From Marasmitruncus massiliensis (GTDB taxonomy: Bacteria; Bacillota; Clostridia; Oscillospirales; Ruminococcaceae), in contig NZ_FYDE01000005.1 in NCBI RefSeq assembly GCF_900186535.1, positions 162,895-226,894 on the forward strand: a stretch of DNA of 64,000 nt, read 5' to 3'. Each line of letters begins with the position of its first letter. The stretch's first letter is position 1. The notes beneath the pieces were generated by a model, which was given only the letters and a program-made list of their open reading frames with translations, had not been told where the DNA came from and ran no database searches. Shown piece by piece: positions 1-10,192 of the stretch. The position numbers and the translations under genes are program-made.

Positions 1-1609
<1,609 letters not shown>

Positions 1610-1871
1610 TGTATTAAACGCCTTTCGGCGGTTTAACCGTTCTACAAAGTGTAGATCCAGCATCATGTTACTTTTGCTGGTTTCGCTTTCGCGTTTGTAC
1701 GTTCACACTTCCATGTGAATGCACTCAAAAAATTTTCAAGGGTTTTTACTTCGTCTCTTGTGATTGCTCACCAGAAACGTTGTGATTTCTTCCTTACTCG
1801 TTGTTCATTTTTCAAGGTGCTGTGCCTCTCGTTTTCGCCGTTTTCCGCGTCGCTCACGAGACAGCTTAGTT

Positions 1872-1900
1872 ATAATACCATTCCCATCCCTTTTTGTCAA
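1872..1900 (-). promoter_or_regulatory. Strong sigma-A promoter of the rRNA operon
   Basis: Read on the minus strand, there is a perfect -35 TTGACA (1895-1900), a 17-base spacer and -10 TATTAT (1872-1877). It lies about 260 bases upstream of the 16S 5' end, and no other promoter of this quality was noticed nearer. Confidence 0.8.
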
Positions 1901-2023
1901 CACCTTTTTTGCAAAAAGGTTCTATTTTTTTAAAAAACTGTATCTAGGCACCGCTTCTAAGATTCTACACTATATATAGGAAGAATTTGTTCTCCTTTTC
2001 TTCCGTTTCATTGTAATTAAGCG

Positions 2024-2053
2024 CTCATAATTTAGGAACAGCTGTGCATACTA
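2024..2053 (+). promoter_or_regulatory. Candidate sigma-G/F (forespore) promoter for the sleB-like gene
   Basis: The -10-like CATACTA (2047-2053) matches the forespore sigma-G consensus. A -35-like CTCATA (2024-2029) sits 17 bases upstream. Transcription would start near 2060, just before the AAGGAGG ribosome binding site at 2071-2077. B. subtilis sleB is a sigma-G gene, so the match fits the product. Confidence 0.5.
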
Positions 2054-2083
2054 CAATTGACCGTTTCAAAAAGGAGGATTTTT

Positions 2084-2791
2084 ATGTCACAGCAGTCAGA
2101 AAATTGTTCTCAATCTACTTTCATTTTGCGTGTACTCTCTCTTTGTGTAGCACTTTTTCTGCTGGTCGGCCTTCTATTATATAGTACACAGCTTGAAGTG
2201 ACCAGCGTGCTTTCAAAAACAGGCTCGCAGGGCAACGAAGTGCGCCAGATTCAAACCGTGCTGAAAAACTGGGGATATTATAACGGTGCCGTAGACGGGA
2301 TCTTCGGCGTCAAAACCAAAAACGCCGTGGTATCGTTCCAGAAAAAGAACGGCCTGACCTCGGACGGAATCGCCGGACCTGCCACACTCAGGGCAATGGG
2401 GATTTCTACCGGCGGCTCCCAGGGCGGCAGCGGTACCTCCGGCAGCGACGTTAACCTGCTTGCGAATATTATTTCGGCGGAAGCAAGAGGCGAACCGTTC
2501 GAAGGGCAGGTGGCCGTTGGCGCCTGTGTGCTCAATCGTGTTGAGCACCCCTCCTTCCCCGACACCCTTTACGGTGTTGTTTACCAGCCCGGCGCGTTCA
2601 CCGCGATTACCGACGGCCAGATCAATGAGGCAATTTCAGAATCAGCCCGCAAAGCTGCACGCGAGGCGCTTAATGGCTCAGACCCTTCCGGCGGTGCCAT
2701 CTACTATTATAATCCGGATAAGACCTCAAATAAATGGATTCGTACCCGTCCAGTTATCAAACGGATTGGGTCCCACCTGTTTTGCAGCTAA
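2084..2791 (+). CDS. sleB: Spore cortex-lytic enzyme, SleB-like
   Basis: This is a likely germination hydrolase that cleaves cortex peptidoglycan. The 235-residue protein has an N-terminal hydrophobic segment (about 10-38) that would anchor it or export it. A peptidoglycan-binding type 1 domain follows (about 48-108, with the GYYNGAVDGIFG and GLTSDGIAGPAT signatures). A Gly/Ser linker then leads to a hydrolase_2 (SleB/CwlJ) domain from about 125, containing SAEARGEPFEGQVAVGACVLNR. This order is the SleB architecture; CwlJ lacks the binding domain. The ATG at 2084 is chosen because AAGGAGG lies 6 bases upstream. A TTG at 2057 sits at the predicted transcript start. No ypeB partner gene is next to it. 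Confidence 0.85.
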   Translation: MSQQSENCSQSTFILRVLSLCVALFLLVGLLLYSTQLEVTSVLSKTGSQGNEVRQIQTVLKNWGYYNGAVDGIFGVKTKNAVVSFQKKNGLTSDGIAGPATLRAMGISTGGSQGGSGTSGSDVNLLANIISAEARGEPFEGQVAVGACVLNRVEHPSFPDTLYGVVYQPGAFTAITDGQINEAISESARKAAREALNGSDPSGGAIYYYNPDKTSNKWIRTRPVIKRIGSHLFCS

Positions 2792-2883
2792 TATCAGGCG
2801 CCCAGCGCGCCTTTTACATAAGAATCTGTCTTCTGATTGACATGATCCTTTTTCTTCTTATTTTATTCATAGGGGCTTTTTCC

Positions 2884-3339
2884 ATGCAGCTTAAAAAACC
2901 GGATCCTCGCATCCTGACTGTCTGGAGGCTGCGGCTGCTGCCAGCCGCGGCCCTTTTCTTTTTTTTGTCGATTCGATTCGTGGCTGTGCACGAACCGGTC
3001 TGGTGGCTTTTTACCGGATGTTGGATTACGATATGTATGATTCTTCTGTGTTTCTACTTTCCGTTAAAATATCGTTATCTTTCCTACGCCGTAAAACACC
3101 GTGTCTTCCTGCTGCACTGGGGTGTTCTGTACACCCGTATCAGAGCGGTGCCGTTTCATGCAGTGCAGTATGCCGCGATTTTGTCCACACCGCTGGAACG
3201 GCGGTTTTCGATTTGCTCGCTGAAGTTATATATGGCGGGCAGTCATATTTCTGTTCCGGGGCTGCATAACGAAGATGCGAAAGAACTCCGTGATATTCTG
3301 TCGCCAAAAAAGCCGGAGAGGGAGAATCCGCATGAATAA
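2884..3339 (+). CDS. PH domain-containing membrane protein (YdbS-like, bPH2)
   Basis: This is a small membrane protein of 151 residues. It has two closely spaced hydrophobic segments (about 19-37 and 41-62), followed by one bacterial PH-like (DUF304/bPH2) domain with the R-I-R-A-V-P-F-H-A-V-Q-Y pattern. The YdbS family usually begins with a short polar stretch ending in VWRL, which matches residues 11-15 from this ATG. An upstream ATG at 2842 would add a hydrophobic extension and cannot be excluded. It overlaps the next gene by 8 bases and is surely co-translated with it. The molecular role of the family is not established. Confidence 0.75.
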   Translation: MQLKKPDPRILTVWRLRLLPAAALFFFLSIRFVAVHEPVWWLFTGCWITICMILLCFYFPLKYRYLSYAVKHRVFLLHWGVLYTRIRAVPFHAVQYAAILSTPLERRFSICSLKLYMAGSHISVPGLHNEDAKELRDILSPKKPERENPHE

Positions 3340-4783
3340 ACCAGACAGTCTTCGGCGTACACACCCTTTCTCGATTTTCCTTTACCTTTACCGGTTTTTG
3401 TTCCTGCTGATGATCCCGTTACTGCGCAGTTTTTTCTCCGCGCTGAACGGAGGGCTTGCACAATGGTTTGCAGGGGCGTGGATCGATGTGTTGCTGGTCC
3501 TGTTTCTTTTTCTGATATCCACGCTGAAGTGGATGAATTTTAAATACAATATGGATAGTAATGAGTTTTATTTAACTTACGGTATATTAATTCGGCATAA
3601 ATTACGGATTCCAATGCACCGTATTTCTACCCTGTCCGCGCTTTCTTCTGTCTGGCTGCACCCGCTTCGGATTACAAAAATCCGTATTGATACGGCAGCC
3701 AGAGGAGTCAAAAAAGCCGATTTTTCTTTTTATGTCCGTCAGTCGGAAGCGTATCGAATTCTGGAACTGCGCAGCGAACCGCTTCAAAATCAGAACGGCG
3801 TTCCAAACGAATACCGTCCGGGCATCTGGAGCATTGTGCTCCTGTCTTTGTTCACCTCCAACACCTTTCCGGGAATTGTAATGGTTTCCACGTTCGTCTC
3901 ACAGGCGGGCAAGCTTCTGGGGGAGGAACTTTCCGTCCTGCTGCGTCATACGTTTGAGGAAACCGCCCGCAAGATCGCGTTCGGCCTCCCGCCGATTGCC
4001 GCTGCCGCCGCGCTCTTTTTATTTATTGGCTGGTTTGTGGCGTTCCTCGTCAACCTTTTGCAGACAAAGGACCTGCTGACTACCCGTACAACGCACACCC
4101 TACGGGTAAGCGGCGGCATCCTGATGCGGAAGCGCTATTCCCTGCGGCTCTCCGAGATCAGCTTTGTGGATCTCCGGCAAAGCCTGCTTACCCGTCTGCT
4201 GCGGCTCTATTCTGTCTATCTCAATGCAATCGGCTTTGGAAAAGAGCAGGCGGATATTGCCGCCATTGTGCCGTTTTCCCGAAAAACACGCGTCCTTTCC
4301 CATCTGTCGCTTTTGCTGCCCGAATTTGTGCCCTCCGACCGCACACTCCGTCCGGGGCGTGGAGCGTTCCTCAAATTCCTGTTATGGCCCGCCGTTTACT
4401 GTGCGCTGATTCCGGTCTCAGCGGCTTTTGCCATGCGCCTGTTCCCGTTATGGGCGGAAGTGATCCGGTTTGTCGCTTTTATGGCAGCAGCACCCGCGGT
4501 CTGGTATTTCGGGGTGTGTATGCTGGATTTTGTTTCATCAGGCTTATCTAAGGAAGAAAATTATTATACGATTCGTTATTCATCCGGATTTTATCTACAC
4601 ACAGTAGTTGTTTCCTGGCAGAAAATCACGGTGATTGATCTTCGACAGAGTATTTTCCAGCGCAGAAGCAAAAAATGCGATGTTTCAGTTCTAACACGGG
4701 CAGAGGGGCGCACGCATCATAAGCTGCGTGCATTCTATCTGGAGGAATGTCTCAGCCTGTTCGGCCTTGGAGACAATGGCTGA
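3332..4783 (+). CDS. PH domain-containing membrane protein (YdbT-like, three bPH2 repeats)
   Basis: This is a 483-residue polytopic membrane protein of the YdbT family, partner of the preceding YdbS-like gene. Three bPH2-type repeats can be picked out, each starting with a Y-x-L-x-x-G-I-L-like strand and ending in an R-x-x-D-x-R-Q-S-like turn. They lie near residues 70-110, 265-300 and 410-455 and are separated by pairs of membrane segments. The ATG at 3332 follows a GAGAGGGAGAA ribosome binding site and overlaps the upstream stop, which implies translational coupling. In B. subtilis such pairs affect resistance to antimicrobials, but the mechanism is unknown. The function here is not predicted further. 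Confidence 0.75.
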   Translation: MNKPDSLRRTHPFSIFLYLYRFLFLLMIPLLRSFFSALNGGLAQWFAGAWIDVLLVLFLFLISTLKWMNFKYNMDSNEFYLTYGILIRHKLRIPMHRISTLSALSSVWLHPLRITKIRIDTAARGVKKADFSFYVRQSEAYRILELRSEPLQNQNGVPNEYRPGIWSIVLLSLFTSNTFPGIVMVSTFVSQAGKLLGEELSVLLRHTFEETARKIAFGLPPIAAAAALFLFIGWFVAFLVNLLQTKDLLTTRTTHTLRVSGGILMRKRYSLRLSEISFVDLRQSLLTRLLRLYSVYLNAIGFGKEQADIAAIVPFSRKTRVLSHLSLLLPEFVPSDRTLRPGRGAFLKFLLWPAVYCALIPVSAAFAMRLFPLWAEVIRFVAFMAAAPAVWYFGVCMLDFVSSGLSKEENYYTIRYSSGFYLHTVVVSWQKITVIDLRQSIFQRRSKKCDVSVLTRAEGRTHHKLRAFYLEECLSLFGLGDNG

Positions 4784-4816
4784 CCCTCTCCCCTCCCCTG
4801 CCATAAAAAAGGGATG

Positions 4817-4850
4817 AAAAAAGGACGCTTTACAAAGAAAGCGTCCTTTT
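4817..4850. terminator. Bidirectional terminator
   Basis: The hairpin GGACGCTTT/AAAGCGTCC has A and T runs on both sides. It can end the rightward YdbT-like transcript and the leftward tRNA transcript. Confidence 0.85.
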
Positions 4851-4925
4851 TGGTGACCTGTGCGGGAATCGAACCCGCGAACCCGCCGTGAAAGGGCGGT
4901 GTCTTAACCGCTTGACGAACAGGCC
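4851..4925 (-). tRNA. tRNA-Glu (anticodon TTC)
   Basis: A full cloverleaf is readable on the minus strand. Acceptor GGCCTGT pairs with ACAGGTC, the anticodon stem is CCGCC/GGCGG with loop CTTTCAC, the T-loop is GGTTCGATTCC, and CCA is encoded at 4851-4853. The gene is co-transcribed with the upstream tRNA-Met. Confidence 0.96.
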
Positions 4926-4935
4926 TTGCAGTTAT

Positions 4936-4969
4936 GAGTGAAGCCTCAATTTGAGGCGAAGCTTCACTC
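4936..4969. repeat. Inverted repeat between two tRNA genes
   Basis: GAGTGAAGC (4936-4944) pairs with GCTTCACTC (4961-4969). A nested GCCTCAA/TTGAGGC pairing is an alternative inner stem. It sits in the spacer of the tRNA-Met to tRNA-Glu transcript and may guide tRNA processing. Confidence 0.7.
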
Positions 4970-4971
4970 GG

Positions 4972-5048
4972 TGGTAGCGGTAACTGGATTTGAACCAGTG
5001 ACACTTCGGGTATGAACCGAATGCTCTAGCCAGCTGAGCTATACCGCC
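4972..5048 (-). tRNA. tRNA-Met (anticodon CAT, elongator type)
   Basis: A full cloverleaf is readable on the minus strand. It starts GGCGGTATAGCTCAGCTGG, the anticodon loop is TTCATAC within TTCGG/CCGAA, and CCA is encoded. The G-C first pair and GCTCAG D-loop match elongator tRNA-Met rather than initiator tRNA. An Ile2 (lysidine) identity is less likely but not excluded. Confidence 0.93.
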
Positions 5049-5054
5049 ATTTAT

Positions 5055-5087
5055 TTCGCTCAGGGATGTCCTGCACAAGTGAGCGAA
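5055..5087 (-). repeat. Leader hairpin upstream of the tRNA genes
   Basis: TTCGCTCA (5055-5062) pairs with TGAGCGAA (5080-5087) just 5' of tRNA-Met in the transcript. It is probably a 5' leader structure removed during tRNA maturation. Confidence 0.55.
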
Positions 5088-5091
5088 TTAA

Positions 5092-5120
5092 ATTATAACC
5101 CACGAATTTGTGTTTGTCAA
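5092..5120 (-). promoter_or_regulatory. Consensus sigma-A promoter for the tRNA-Met/tRNA-Glu transcript
   Basis: Read on the minus strand, TTGACA (5115-5120) is followed by 17 bases and TATAAT (5092-5097). Both hexamers are perfect. Confidence 0.88.
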
Positions 5121-5147
5121 TAGTTAATTTCTGATTTTCAGCACAAA

Positions 5148-5873
5148 TTAACAAAACAGGATTTCCGCTTCAAAGCAGCGTTCTCCAGCAACCCGACCCC
5201 CGATGTAATAGCCGCCTTCTTCTCTTGGACAAACTTCCAGATGAATGACCTGTCCGAATTTTGCCTCCTTCTGAAACAGGATGCCAAACGAAACGGGTTC
5301 CTTTTCCATTGCCGTCTCAGCGGGGAGCGCGTCCATCACCACTTCGGCATAGATGGCATTGTTCATATGCCCGTTATAGTCCAAATCACTGAACCGTACC
5401 TGACGCAGGTGGGTAACTCCCGTGCTGTCCGGCCTTTGAATCCGGTATCGGGTAATGGATTCCCCGTCGTTGGGGAACATTTCCAAGCCATAGACATCAA
5501 ACATCGACGGACGCAGAATTTTGTGGGTTTGCGGATCGGCAAGCAGCCATGCAATGCTGACATCAATCAGCCGCTCCCCATCCTCCGTTTCAAACAGTGT
5601 GTCACGGATAAACTGGGCGCCCTTAGGCTTGCGGGGTATCGTGGTCAGCAGCAGCTTTTCCCCGAAGGAAGGCCGCCTGTGGATGGTAATGAGCTGTTTG
5701 GCAACCAGAAATACCATGCCGTCCCTGACCATCTGATTATAATCCAGCCCAAACTGCTCCAGATGGTCACTGCCCATCTGCTGGGCGTGCCGCATGATAT
5801 TGGAAATGCTCATCTTCTGCCGGATATCACATTCCGGCTCGATAACTTTGATATGTTTCTGGCAAGTCTCCAT
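5148..5873 (-). CDS. Acyl-ACP thioesterase (acyl-ACP_TE family)
   Basis: This is a 241-residue protein likely to hydrolyse acyl-acyl carrier protein and release free fatty acids in the cytoplasm. It shows the double hot-dog layout of bacterial FatA/FatB-like enzymes. The N-terminal half carries a SxxNIMRHAQQMGSDH helix. The C-terminal half carries the catalytic-type strand DLDYNGHMNNAIY, with Asn167 and His169. Length matches the family. The start ATG follows a GGAGGGA ribosome binding site. It stands alone, separated from serS by a terminator. Its physiological substrate chain length cannot be read from the sequence. Confidence 0.85.
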   Translation of the reverse strand: METCQKHIKVIEPECDIRQKMSISNIMRHAQQMGSDHLEQFGLDYNQMVRDGMVFLVAKQLITIHRRPSFGEKLLLTTIPRKPKGAQFIRDTLFETEDGERLIDVSIAWLLADPQTHKILRPSMFDVYGLEMFPNDGESITRYRIQRPDSTGVTHLRQVRFSDLDYNGHMNNAIYAEVVMDALPAETAMEKEPVSFGILFQKEAKFGQVIHLEVCPREEGGYYIGGRVAGERCFEAEILFC

Positions 5874-5952
5874 CCACGCTGTCCCTCCTTATAGCTTGTT
5901 CGGTTCACCGCCAAACATGCGCCAGATTCATCTTCCTGATTCTGCCTTTTCC

Positions 5953-5990
5953 ATGCAAAAGCCGGGAACCTGCCGAAACTGACAGGTTCC
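5953..5990 (-). terminator. Terminator downstream of serS
   Basis: The hairpin CGGGAACCTG/CAGGTTCCCG is followed on the minus strand by a short T run. It separates serS from the thioesterase gene. Confidence 0.75.
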
Positions 5991-6019
5991 CGGGCAATCA
6001 AAGCCCTTTATAGCCGGGT

Positions 6020-7291
6020 TCAGCGGATGACGTCTACGCCCATTGCGGCACGCAGCGCCTCCGGAACGGTGACGCTGCCGTCATCATTCTGGTAGTTCTC
6101 CAAAATTGCCGCGACGGTGCGGCCCACAGCCACGCCGGAACCGTTCAGGGTGTGCACCAGCTGCGCCTTTTCCTTGACATTGTCTTTAAAGCGGATGGCC
6201 GCGCGGCGCGCCTGGAAGTCCTCAAAGTCCGAGCAGGAGCTGATTTCCACATATCTGCCATAGGAGGGCATCCAGACCTCGATATCATAGGTTTTCGCGC
6301 TGGAGAAACCAAGGTCGCCTCCGCAGAGCGTTACCACGCGGTACGGCAGGCCAAGGCCCTGCAAAACAAACTCCGCGTCGTTGGTCAGCTTTTCCAGTTC
6401 CTCGTAGGAATTTTCCGGACGGGCGAATTTCACCAGCTCCACCTTGTTGAACTGGTGCTGACGGATCAGGCCGCGGGTATCACGCCCGGCGCTTCCCGCT
6501 TCGCCGCGGAAGCATGCGGAATAAGCGCAGTATTTCAGCGGCAGTTTTGTGCCGTCAAGAATCTCGTCACGGTGCATATTGGTGACGGGCACCTCGGCCG
6601 TCGGGATCAGATAAAAATCCTCATGTTCGATTTTATACATATCCTCCGCGAATTTCGGCAGTTGGCCGGTACCGGTCATCGATGCGGTATTCGCAAGGAA
6701 CGGCGGAAGAATTTCGGTATAACCGCGGCTGGTATGGGTGTTGAGGAAATAGTTGATGACCGCGCGCTCCAGCCGCGCGCCTAATCCTCTGTAAAAATGG
6801 AAGCGGGCCCCCGTCACCTTTCCGGCTGTTTCAGGGTCAAGGATGCCCAGGGACGCGCCGATGTCCCAGTGCGCCTTTGGCTCATAGGGGAATTTGGTCG
6901 GCTCGCCAAAGCGGCGTACTTCAAGGTTGTCGCGGTCGTCCTGCCCTCCGGGGACAGATGCATGCGGAATGTTGGGGATACTGTAGATAATCTCCTGCTG
7001 GCGGGATTCCAGCTCGGCCAGCTTCACGCCGCATTCCTTTACCGCTTCCGAAAGCTCCTTCATCCTCGCCATCAGCTCATCGGTGGATTTGCCTTCCTTT
7101 TTCATTGCGGGAATCTGTTTGGAGGCGGCGTTCTGCTCCGCCTTCATGCCGTCGGATTTCGCGCTGATTTCGCGTCGTTCGCGGTCGATTTCCAAAATTT
7201 CGTCTACCTGGGCGTCCATATTTTTATTGCGCTTTTTCATGCCTTCTTTAACGGCGTCCGGGTTGCTCCTGATAAACTTAATGTCCAACAT
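6020..7291 (-). CDS. serS: Serine--tRNA ligase
   Basis: This enzyme charges tRNA-Ser with serine in the cytoplasm. The 423-residue protein has the N-terminal long coiled-coil arm (about 30-105, rich in Lys/Glu/Arg) that grips the tRNA-Ser variable arm. The class II catalytic core follows, with motif 2 ([21 protein letters not shown]) and motif 3 ([16 protein letters not shown]). The ATG at 7291 ([12 protein letters not shown]) is the standard serS start and has GGAGG upstream. A longer frame back to 7321 lacks a ribosome binding site. The gene lies about 50 bases downstream of parB and shares its direction. No T-box leader is visible in the short gap. Confidence 0.97.
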   Translation of the reverse strand: MLDIKFIRSNPDAVKEGMKKRNKNMDAQVDEILEIDRERREISAKSDGMKAEQNAASKQIPAMKKEGKSTDELMARMKELSEAVKECGVKLAELESRQQEIIYSIPNIPHASVPGGQDDRDNLEVRRFGEPTKFPYEPKAHWDIGASLGILDPETAGKVTGARFHFYRGLGARLERAVINYFLNTHTSRGYTEILPPFLANTASMTGTGQLPKFAEDMYKIEHEDFYLIPTAEVPVTNMHRDEILDGTKLPLKYCAYSACFRGEAGSAGRDTRGLIRQHQFNKVELVKFARPENSYEELEKLTNDAEFVLQGLGLPYRVVTLCGGDLGFSSAKTYDIEVWMPSYGRYVEISSCSDFEDFQARRAAIRFKDNVKEKAQLVHTLNGSGVAVGRTVAAILENYQNDDGSVTVPEALRAAMGVDVIR

Positions 7292-7341
7292 GGTTTTTGT
7301 TCCTCCAATTATCTGTTCCAAATGAATTTTGCACGAAGCAG

Positions 7342-8199
7342 CTAGTTTTCACACTTCTCCAGCACGGCGGCGATCTGCCGCAGATCATCCTCGTCATAGA
7401 ATTCAATGACCAGCCGTCCCTTGTTCCCTTCCCCTTCCACCTTGACCTTTCGAGAAAGGCATTGGCAGAGCGCGAGCTGAACTTCCGCGAAATAGCTGTT
7501 GTCCCACGCGCTCTGCTGCCTGGGAGCTTTCTTTTCCTGACGGCTCTTTTTTGCCAGCGCTTCCACCTGGCGCACCGAGAGCCCTTTTTTGAGAATTTCC
7601 TTCGCCACCATGCGGATCGCGCTGTCGCCGTCAAACGCCAGCAGCGCGCGCGCATGTCCCGCCGAAATCCGACCCGACTCCACCATGGCCCGCACCTCGG
7701 ACGGCAGGTTGAGCAGGCGCAGCGCGTTGGTCACCACCGGGCGGGATTTCCCGACCCTTGCGGAAACCTGTTCCTGGGTAAATCCAAATTTTTCCATAAG
7801 TTCTTTATAGCCGGATGCTTCCTCAATCACGTTGAGGTCTTCACGCTGTAAATTTTCAATCAGCGCGAGTTCCATCGTCTGCACATCGCTCAGTTCCCGC
7901 ACAACCACGGGAACCTCCGAAAGCCCCGCCATGCGCGCGGCACGCCAGCGGCGTTCACCGGCGACAAGCTGATAGCTGCCGTCGGTCATCGGCCGCACCA
8001 CCAGCGGTTGGAGTACGCCGTATTCCCGTATCGAATCGGCCAGATCAGCCAGAGCCGCCGGGTCGAACTGCTTACGCGGCTGATCCCGGTTTGGCTCGAT
8101 ATCACTGACAGCAAGCACCGAAGTAGAAGCCGCGTCGGTGTTGTTATCCACAAACAGCGCGTCCAGCCCTTTGCCCAGTCCGCCTTTTGCTTTTGCCAC
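7342..8199 (-). CDS. parB: Chromosome partitioning protein ParB (Spo0J)
   Basis: This CTP-dependent DNA clamp loads at parS sites and spreads to organise the origin region. The 285-residue protein starts with the typical [12 protein letters not shown] tail that stimulates the ParA ATPase. Then come the ParB/Srx CTP-binding box ([16 protein letters not shown]), the [14 protein letters not shown] motif, the helix-turn-helix ([24 protein letters not shown]) and a C-terminal dimerisation domain. It follows soj with an 11-base gap. Several matching parS sites lie within about 6.2 kb upstream (9.1-14.4 kb). Confidence 0.97.
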   Translation of the reverse strand: MAKAKGGLGKGLDALFVDNNTDAASTSVLAVSDIEPNRDQPRKQFDPAALADLADSIREYGVLQPLVVRPMTDGSYQLVAGERRWRAARMAGLSEVPVVVRELSDVQTMELALIENLQREDLNVIEEASGYKELMEKFGFTQEQVSARVGKSRPVVTNALRLLNLPSEVRAMVESGRISAGHARALLAFDGDSAIRMVAKEILKKGLSVRQVEALAKKSRQEKKAPRQQSAWDNSYFAEVQLALCQCLSRKVKVEGEGNKGRLVIEFYDEDDLRQIAAVLEKCEN

Positions 8200-8210
8200 T
8201 TCGCATCCTC

Positions 8211-8996
8211 CTAACTGTTCTGTTTCATTAATTTCCTGTTTTTCTGCAAAAATTCATCCGCCAACTCGTCATAAGCGGCACAGCCTCTGGATGCGCGGTC
8301 ATAATACATCACCGGCTGCCCGAAACTGGGGGCCTCGGAAAGACGCACATTGCGCGGGATTACCGCGCGGTAGATTTTCTGCGGAAAATATTTTTTCAGT
8401 TCCGCCACGACCTGCACGGTGAGGTTCAGACGGCTGTCATACATAGTAAGCAGGACCCCTTCGATGTCGATATTGGGGTTATACAGCCGTTTGACCTGCC
8501 GCAGAGTAGACATCAGCTGAGAAAGCCCCTCCAGCGCATAATATTCACATTGAATCGGTATTAATAAGGTATCGCAGGCCGTAAACGCGTTAAGTGTAAT
8601 AATGCCGAGGGAGGGAGGGCAATCGATCAGGATGAACTCATAGCTCGATTTCAGCTTGATGAGCGCGTTTTTTAAACGCATCGTGCGGTTTTCCAGTTCA
8701 ATCAATTCAATCTCCGCACCCGCAAGCGCAATATTGGAAGGCAGCAGATCCACATTTTGGAACGGCGTATGCACTACCGCTTCAGCAGCAGGAACATTGG
8801 AAACCAAAAGCTCATACGTAGACAGCTTCAGGTCCCGTTTATTGACACCAAGCCCGGAGGTGGAATTCCCCTGCGGGTCAATATCCACCAGCAAAACTTT
8901 ATGACCTTTCGCGCCCAACGCCGCTGTCAGGTTGACGGCGGAGGTCGTTTTACCAACGCCGCCCTTTTGGTTTGCAATTGCTACTATCTTGCCCAT
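8211..8996 (-). CDS. soj: ParA-family ATPase Soj
   Basis: This Walker-type ATPase works with ParB in origin segregation and in control of DnaA. The 261-residue protein has a deviant Walker A motif ([12 protein letters not shown], about residues 10-21), the [13 protein letters not shown] switch and the LIDCPPSLG Walker B region. Length and motifs match chromosomal Soj. It is the first gene of the soj-parB unit. An extended -10 promoter lies 50-60 bases upstream, and parS sites lie just beyond. Confidence 0.97.
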   Translation of the reverse strand: MGKIVAIANQKGGVGKTTSAVNLTAALGAKGHKVLLVDIDPQGNSTSGLGVNKRDLKLSTYELLVSNVPAAEAVVHTPFQNVDLLPSNIALAGAEIELIELENRTMRLKNALIKLKSSYEFILIDCPPSLGIITLNAFTACDTLLIPIQCEYYALEGLSQLMSTLRQVKRLYNPNIDIEGVLLTMYDSRLNLTVQVVAELKKYFPQKIYRAVIPRNVRLSEAPSFGQPVMYYDRASRGCAAYDELADEFLQKNRKLMKQNS

Positions 8997-9045
8997 TTTT
9001 TCCTCCCGCTTACCTATCTGCTGTCGGAAACTTCATTTCTTTTTG

Positions 9046-9054
9046 ATTATAGCA
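9046..9054 (-). promoter_or_regulatory. Extended -10 promoter of soj-parB
   Basis: The minus strand reads TGCTATAAT, a perfect -10 with the TGN extension. The -35 region is weak. The soj ribosome binding site GGGAGG follows about 40 bases later. Confidence 0.6.
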
Positions 9055-9094
9055 CACTTTCTTCCTCCTGGAAAGTATCATCTGTGACAAAAAA

Positions 9095-9110
9095 TGTTTC
9101 ATGTGAAACA
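9095..9110. promoter_or_regulatory. parS site (one mismatch)
   Basis: TGTTTCATGTGAAACA differs from the canonical parS TGTTTCACGTGAAACA at one central base. Confidence 0.85.
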
Positions 9111-9183
9111 ATGGTTTTGCCGGATACCTCTTTTTCTCTCCCCTGCCCTGTTATTCAATTTTCTGAGTATAAATCGACAGACG

Positions 9184-9213
9184 CAAAAAAACCGCCTATA
9201 GGCGGCCTTTTTG
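9184..9213 (-). terminator. Terminator downstream of noc
   Basis: The stem CCGCC/GGCGG has loop TATA and is flanked by A and T runs, so it could act in both directions. Confidence 0.8.
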
Positions 9214-9265
9214 CAGGGAAACGTGTATTTATTTTGACCAATTCCGAACGCGATTCATCGTGTGC

Positions 9266-9281
9266 TGTTTCACGTGAAACA
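9266..9281. promoter_or_regulatory. parS site (perfect)
   Basis: This is an exact match to the 16-base palindrome TGTTTCACGTGAAACA, between noc and soj. Confidence 0.95.
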
Positions 9282-9333
9282 ACGCCGCGGAATGTGGCAA
9301 CCAATTTAGCCTGCCTGTCCGCTTTATGCGGGT

Positions 9334-10158
9334 TCAGGCAGTGTGCGTTTTATAAGCGCTCTTTTTCGGAATTTTTAAGGTATAATGAATGTACTCGTCA
9401 TCCTCGGTTTTACGGGTATCCACTTCGATTCCCGCGAGCTTCATCGTTGAGACCGCGCGGGAGATGGTGTTCATAAAAATCCGCAAATCCTTCACCACAA
9501 ACAGGCGGGTCGGCTTCGGTTTTTCCGGTTCTACCGGCTGTGCGATTTGGTCAATGTATCTCTCGCTCTCGCCCACATTCAGCCGTTCCTGCACAATATG
9601 TTCCAGCGCCTGACTGATCATCATTTCATCAGATAGCTTGAGCAGTGCTCGTGCGTGCCGTTCCGTCAGACCGGCATCCAGCATTCTCCGGCGCATCGAC
9701 TCGCTGAAGCTGAGCAGCCGCAGCTTGTTCGCAATGGTTGACTGTGCTTTTCCAAGTCGCTGTGCAACCTGCTGCTGGGTCATGTGGTAGTGTTCCATCA
9801 GCTGATGAATTCCGGCCGCTTCTTCAAAGTAGTTGAGATCGCGCCGTTGCAGATTCTCAACCAGAGAAAATACCGCGGATTTCTCATCGTCATACCGCTC
9901 AATAATCGCGGGAATCTGTTCCATGTGAAGTATCTTGCACGCCATCAGGCGGCGTTCGCCCGCAATCAGTTCGTATCCGGAATCAACTTCCCGAACGGTA
10001 ATCGGCTGAAGCAGGCCGCTTTGCGCGATGCTGTCCGCCAGTTCCTGAAGCGCCTTTTGCTCAAACTGGCGGCGGGGCTGATAGGGACTTGGCGAGATTT
10101 TTTCGGTGTCAAGCAGAACAACGCGGTTAACGGTCCGCTGTTTTAAAAGCATCCCCAT
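9334..10158 (-). CDS. noc: Nucleoid occlusion protein Noc
   Basis: This is a ParB paralogue of 274 residues that in B. subtilis binds its own palindromic sites and the membrane to keep division away from DNA. It has the N-terminal hydrophobic/basic start (MGMLLKQR), the CTP-binding box (LIAGERRLMACKIL), the ENLQRRDLNYFEEA motif and a helix-turn-helix (MTQQQVAQRLGKAQSTIANKLRLL). Its position next to rsmG and upstream of soj-parB is the usual place for noc. Duplication alone would also allow a second ParB, but the helix-turn-helix differs from that of the parB gene at 7342. Noc-box-like sequences occur elsewhere in the window. Confidence 0.9.
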   Translation of the reverse strand: MGMLLKQRTVNRVVLLDTEKISPSPYQPRRQFEQKALQELADSIAQSGLLQPITVREVDSGYELIAGERRLMACKILHMEQIPAIIERYDDEKSAVFSLVENLQRRDLNYFEEAAGIHQLMEHYHMTQQQVAQRLGKAQSTIANKLRLLSFSESMRRRMLDAGLTERHARALLKLSDEMMISQALEHIVQERLNVGESERYIDQIAQPVEPEKPKPTRLFVVKDLRIFMNTISRAVSTMKLAGIEVDTRKTEDDEYIHYTLKIPKKSAYKTHTA

Positions 10159-10192
10159 CTGTTCACACGTCCTTCCAGTTTTATGTTACGCT

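Larger units (their letters stand above)
1610..2083. other. Intergenic region: rRNA leader and divergent promoters
   Basis: No gene is seen here. The minus-strand half is the roughly 255-nt leader of the 16S transcript. It contains a CGCCGAAAGGCG-type hairpin close to the 16S 5' end and a boxA-like CCTTGAAAA segment inside the processing arm at 1797-1823. The rightmost 60 bases carry a sporulation-type promoter and the ribosome binding site of the sleB-like gene. Confidence 0.6.
8997..9333. other. soj-noc intergenic region with parS sites
   Basis: No gene is seen here. It contains the soj promoter, two parS sites (9095-9110 and 9266-9281) and the noc terminator between them. Confidence 0.75.

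Noticed and set aside
7292-7341. Possible T-box leader for serS
   Set aside because: The gap to parB is only about 50 bases and holds neither the specifier stem nor the T-box sequence.
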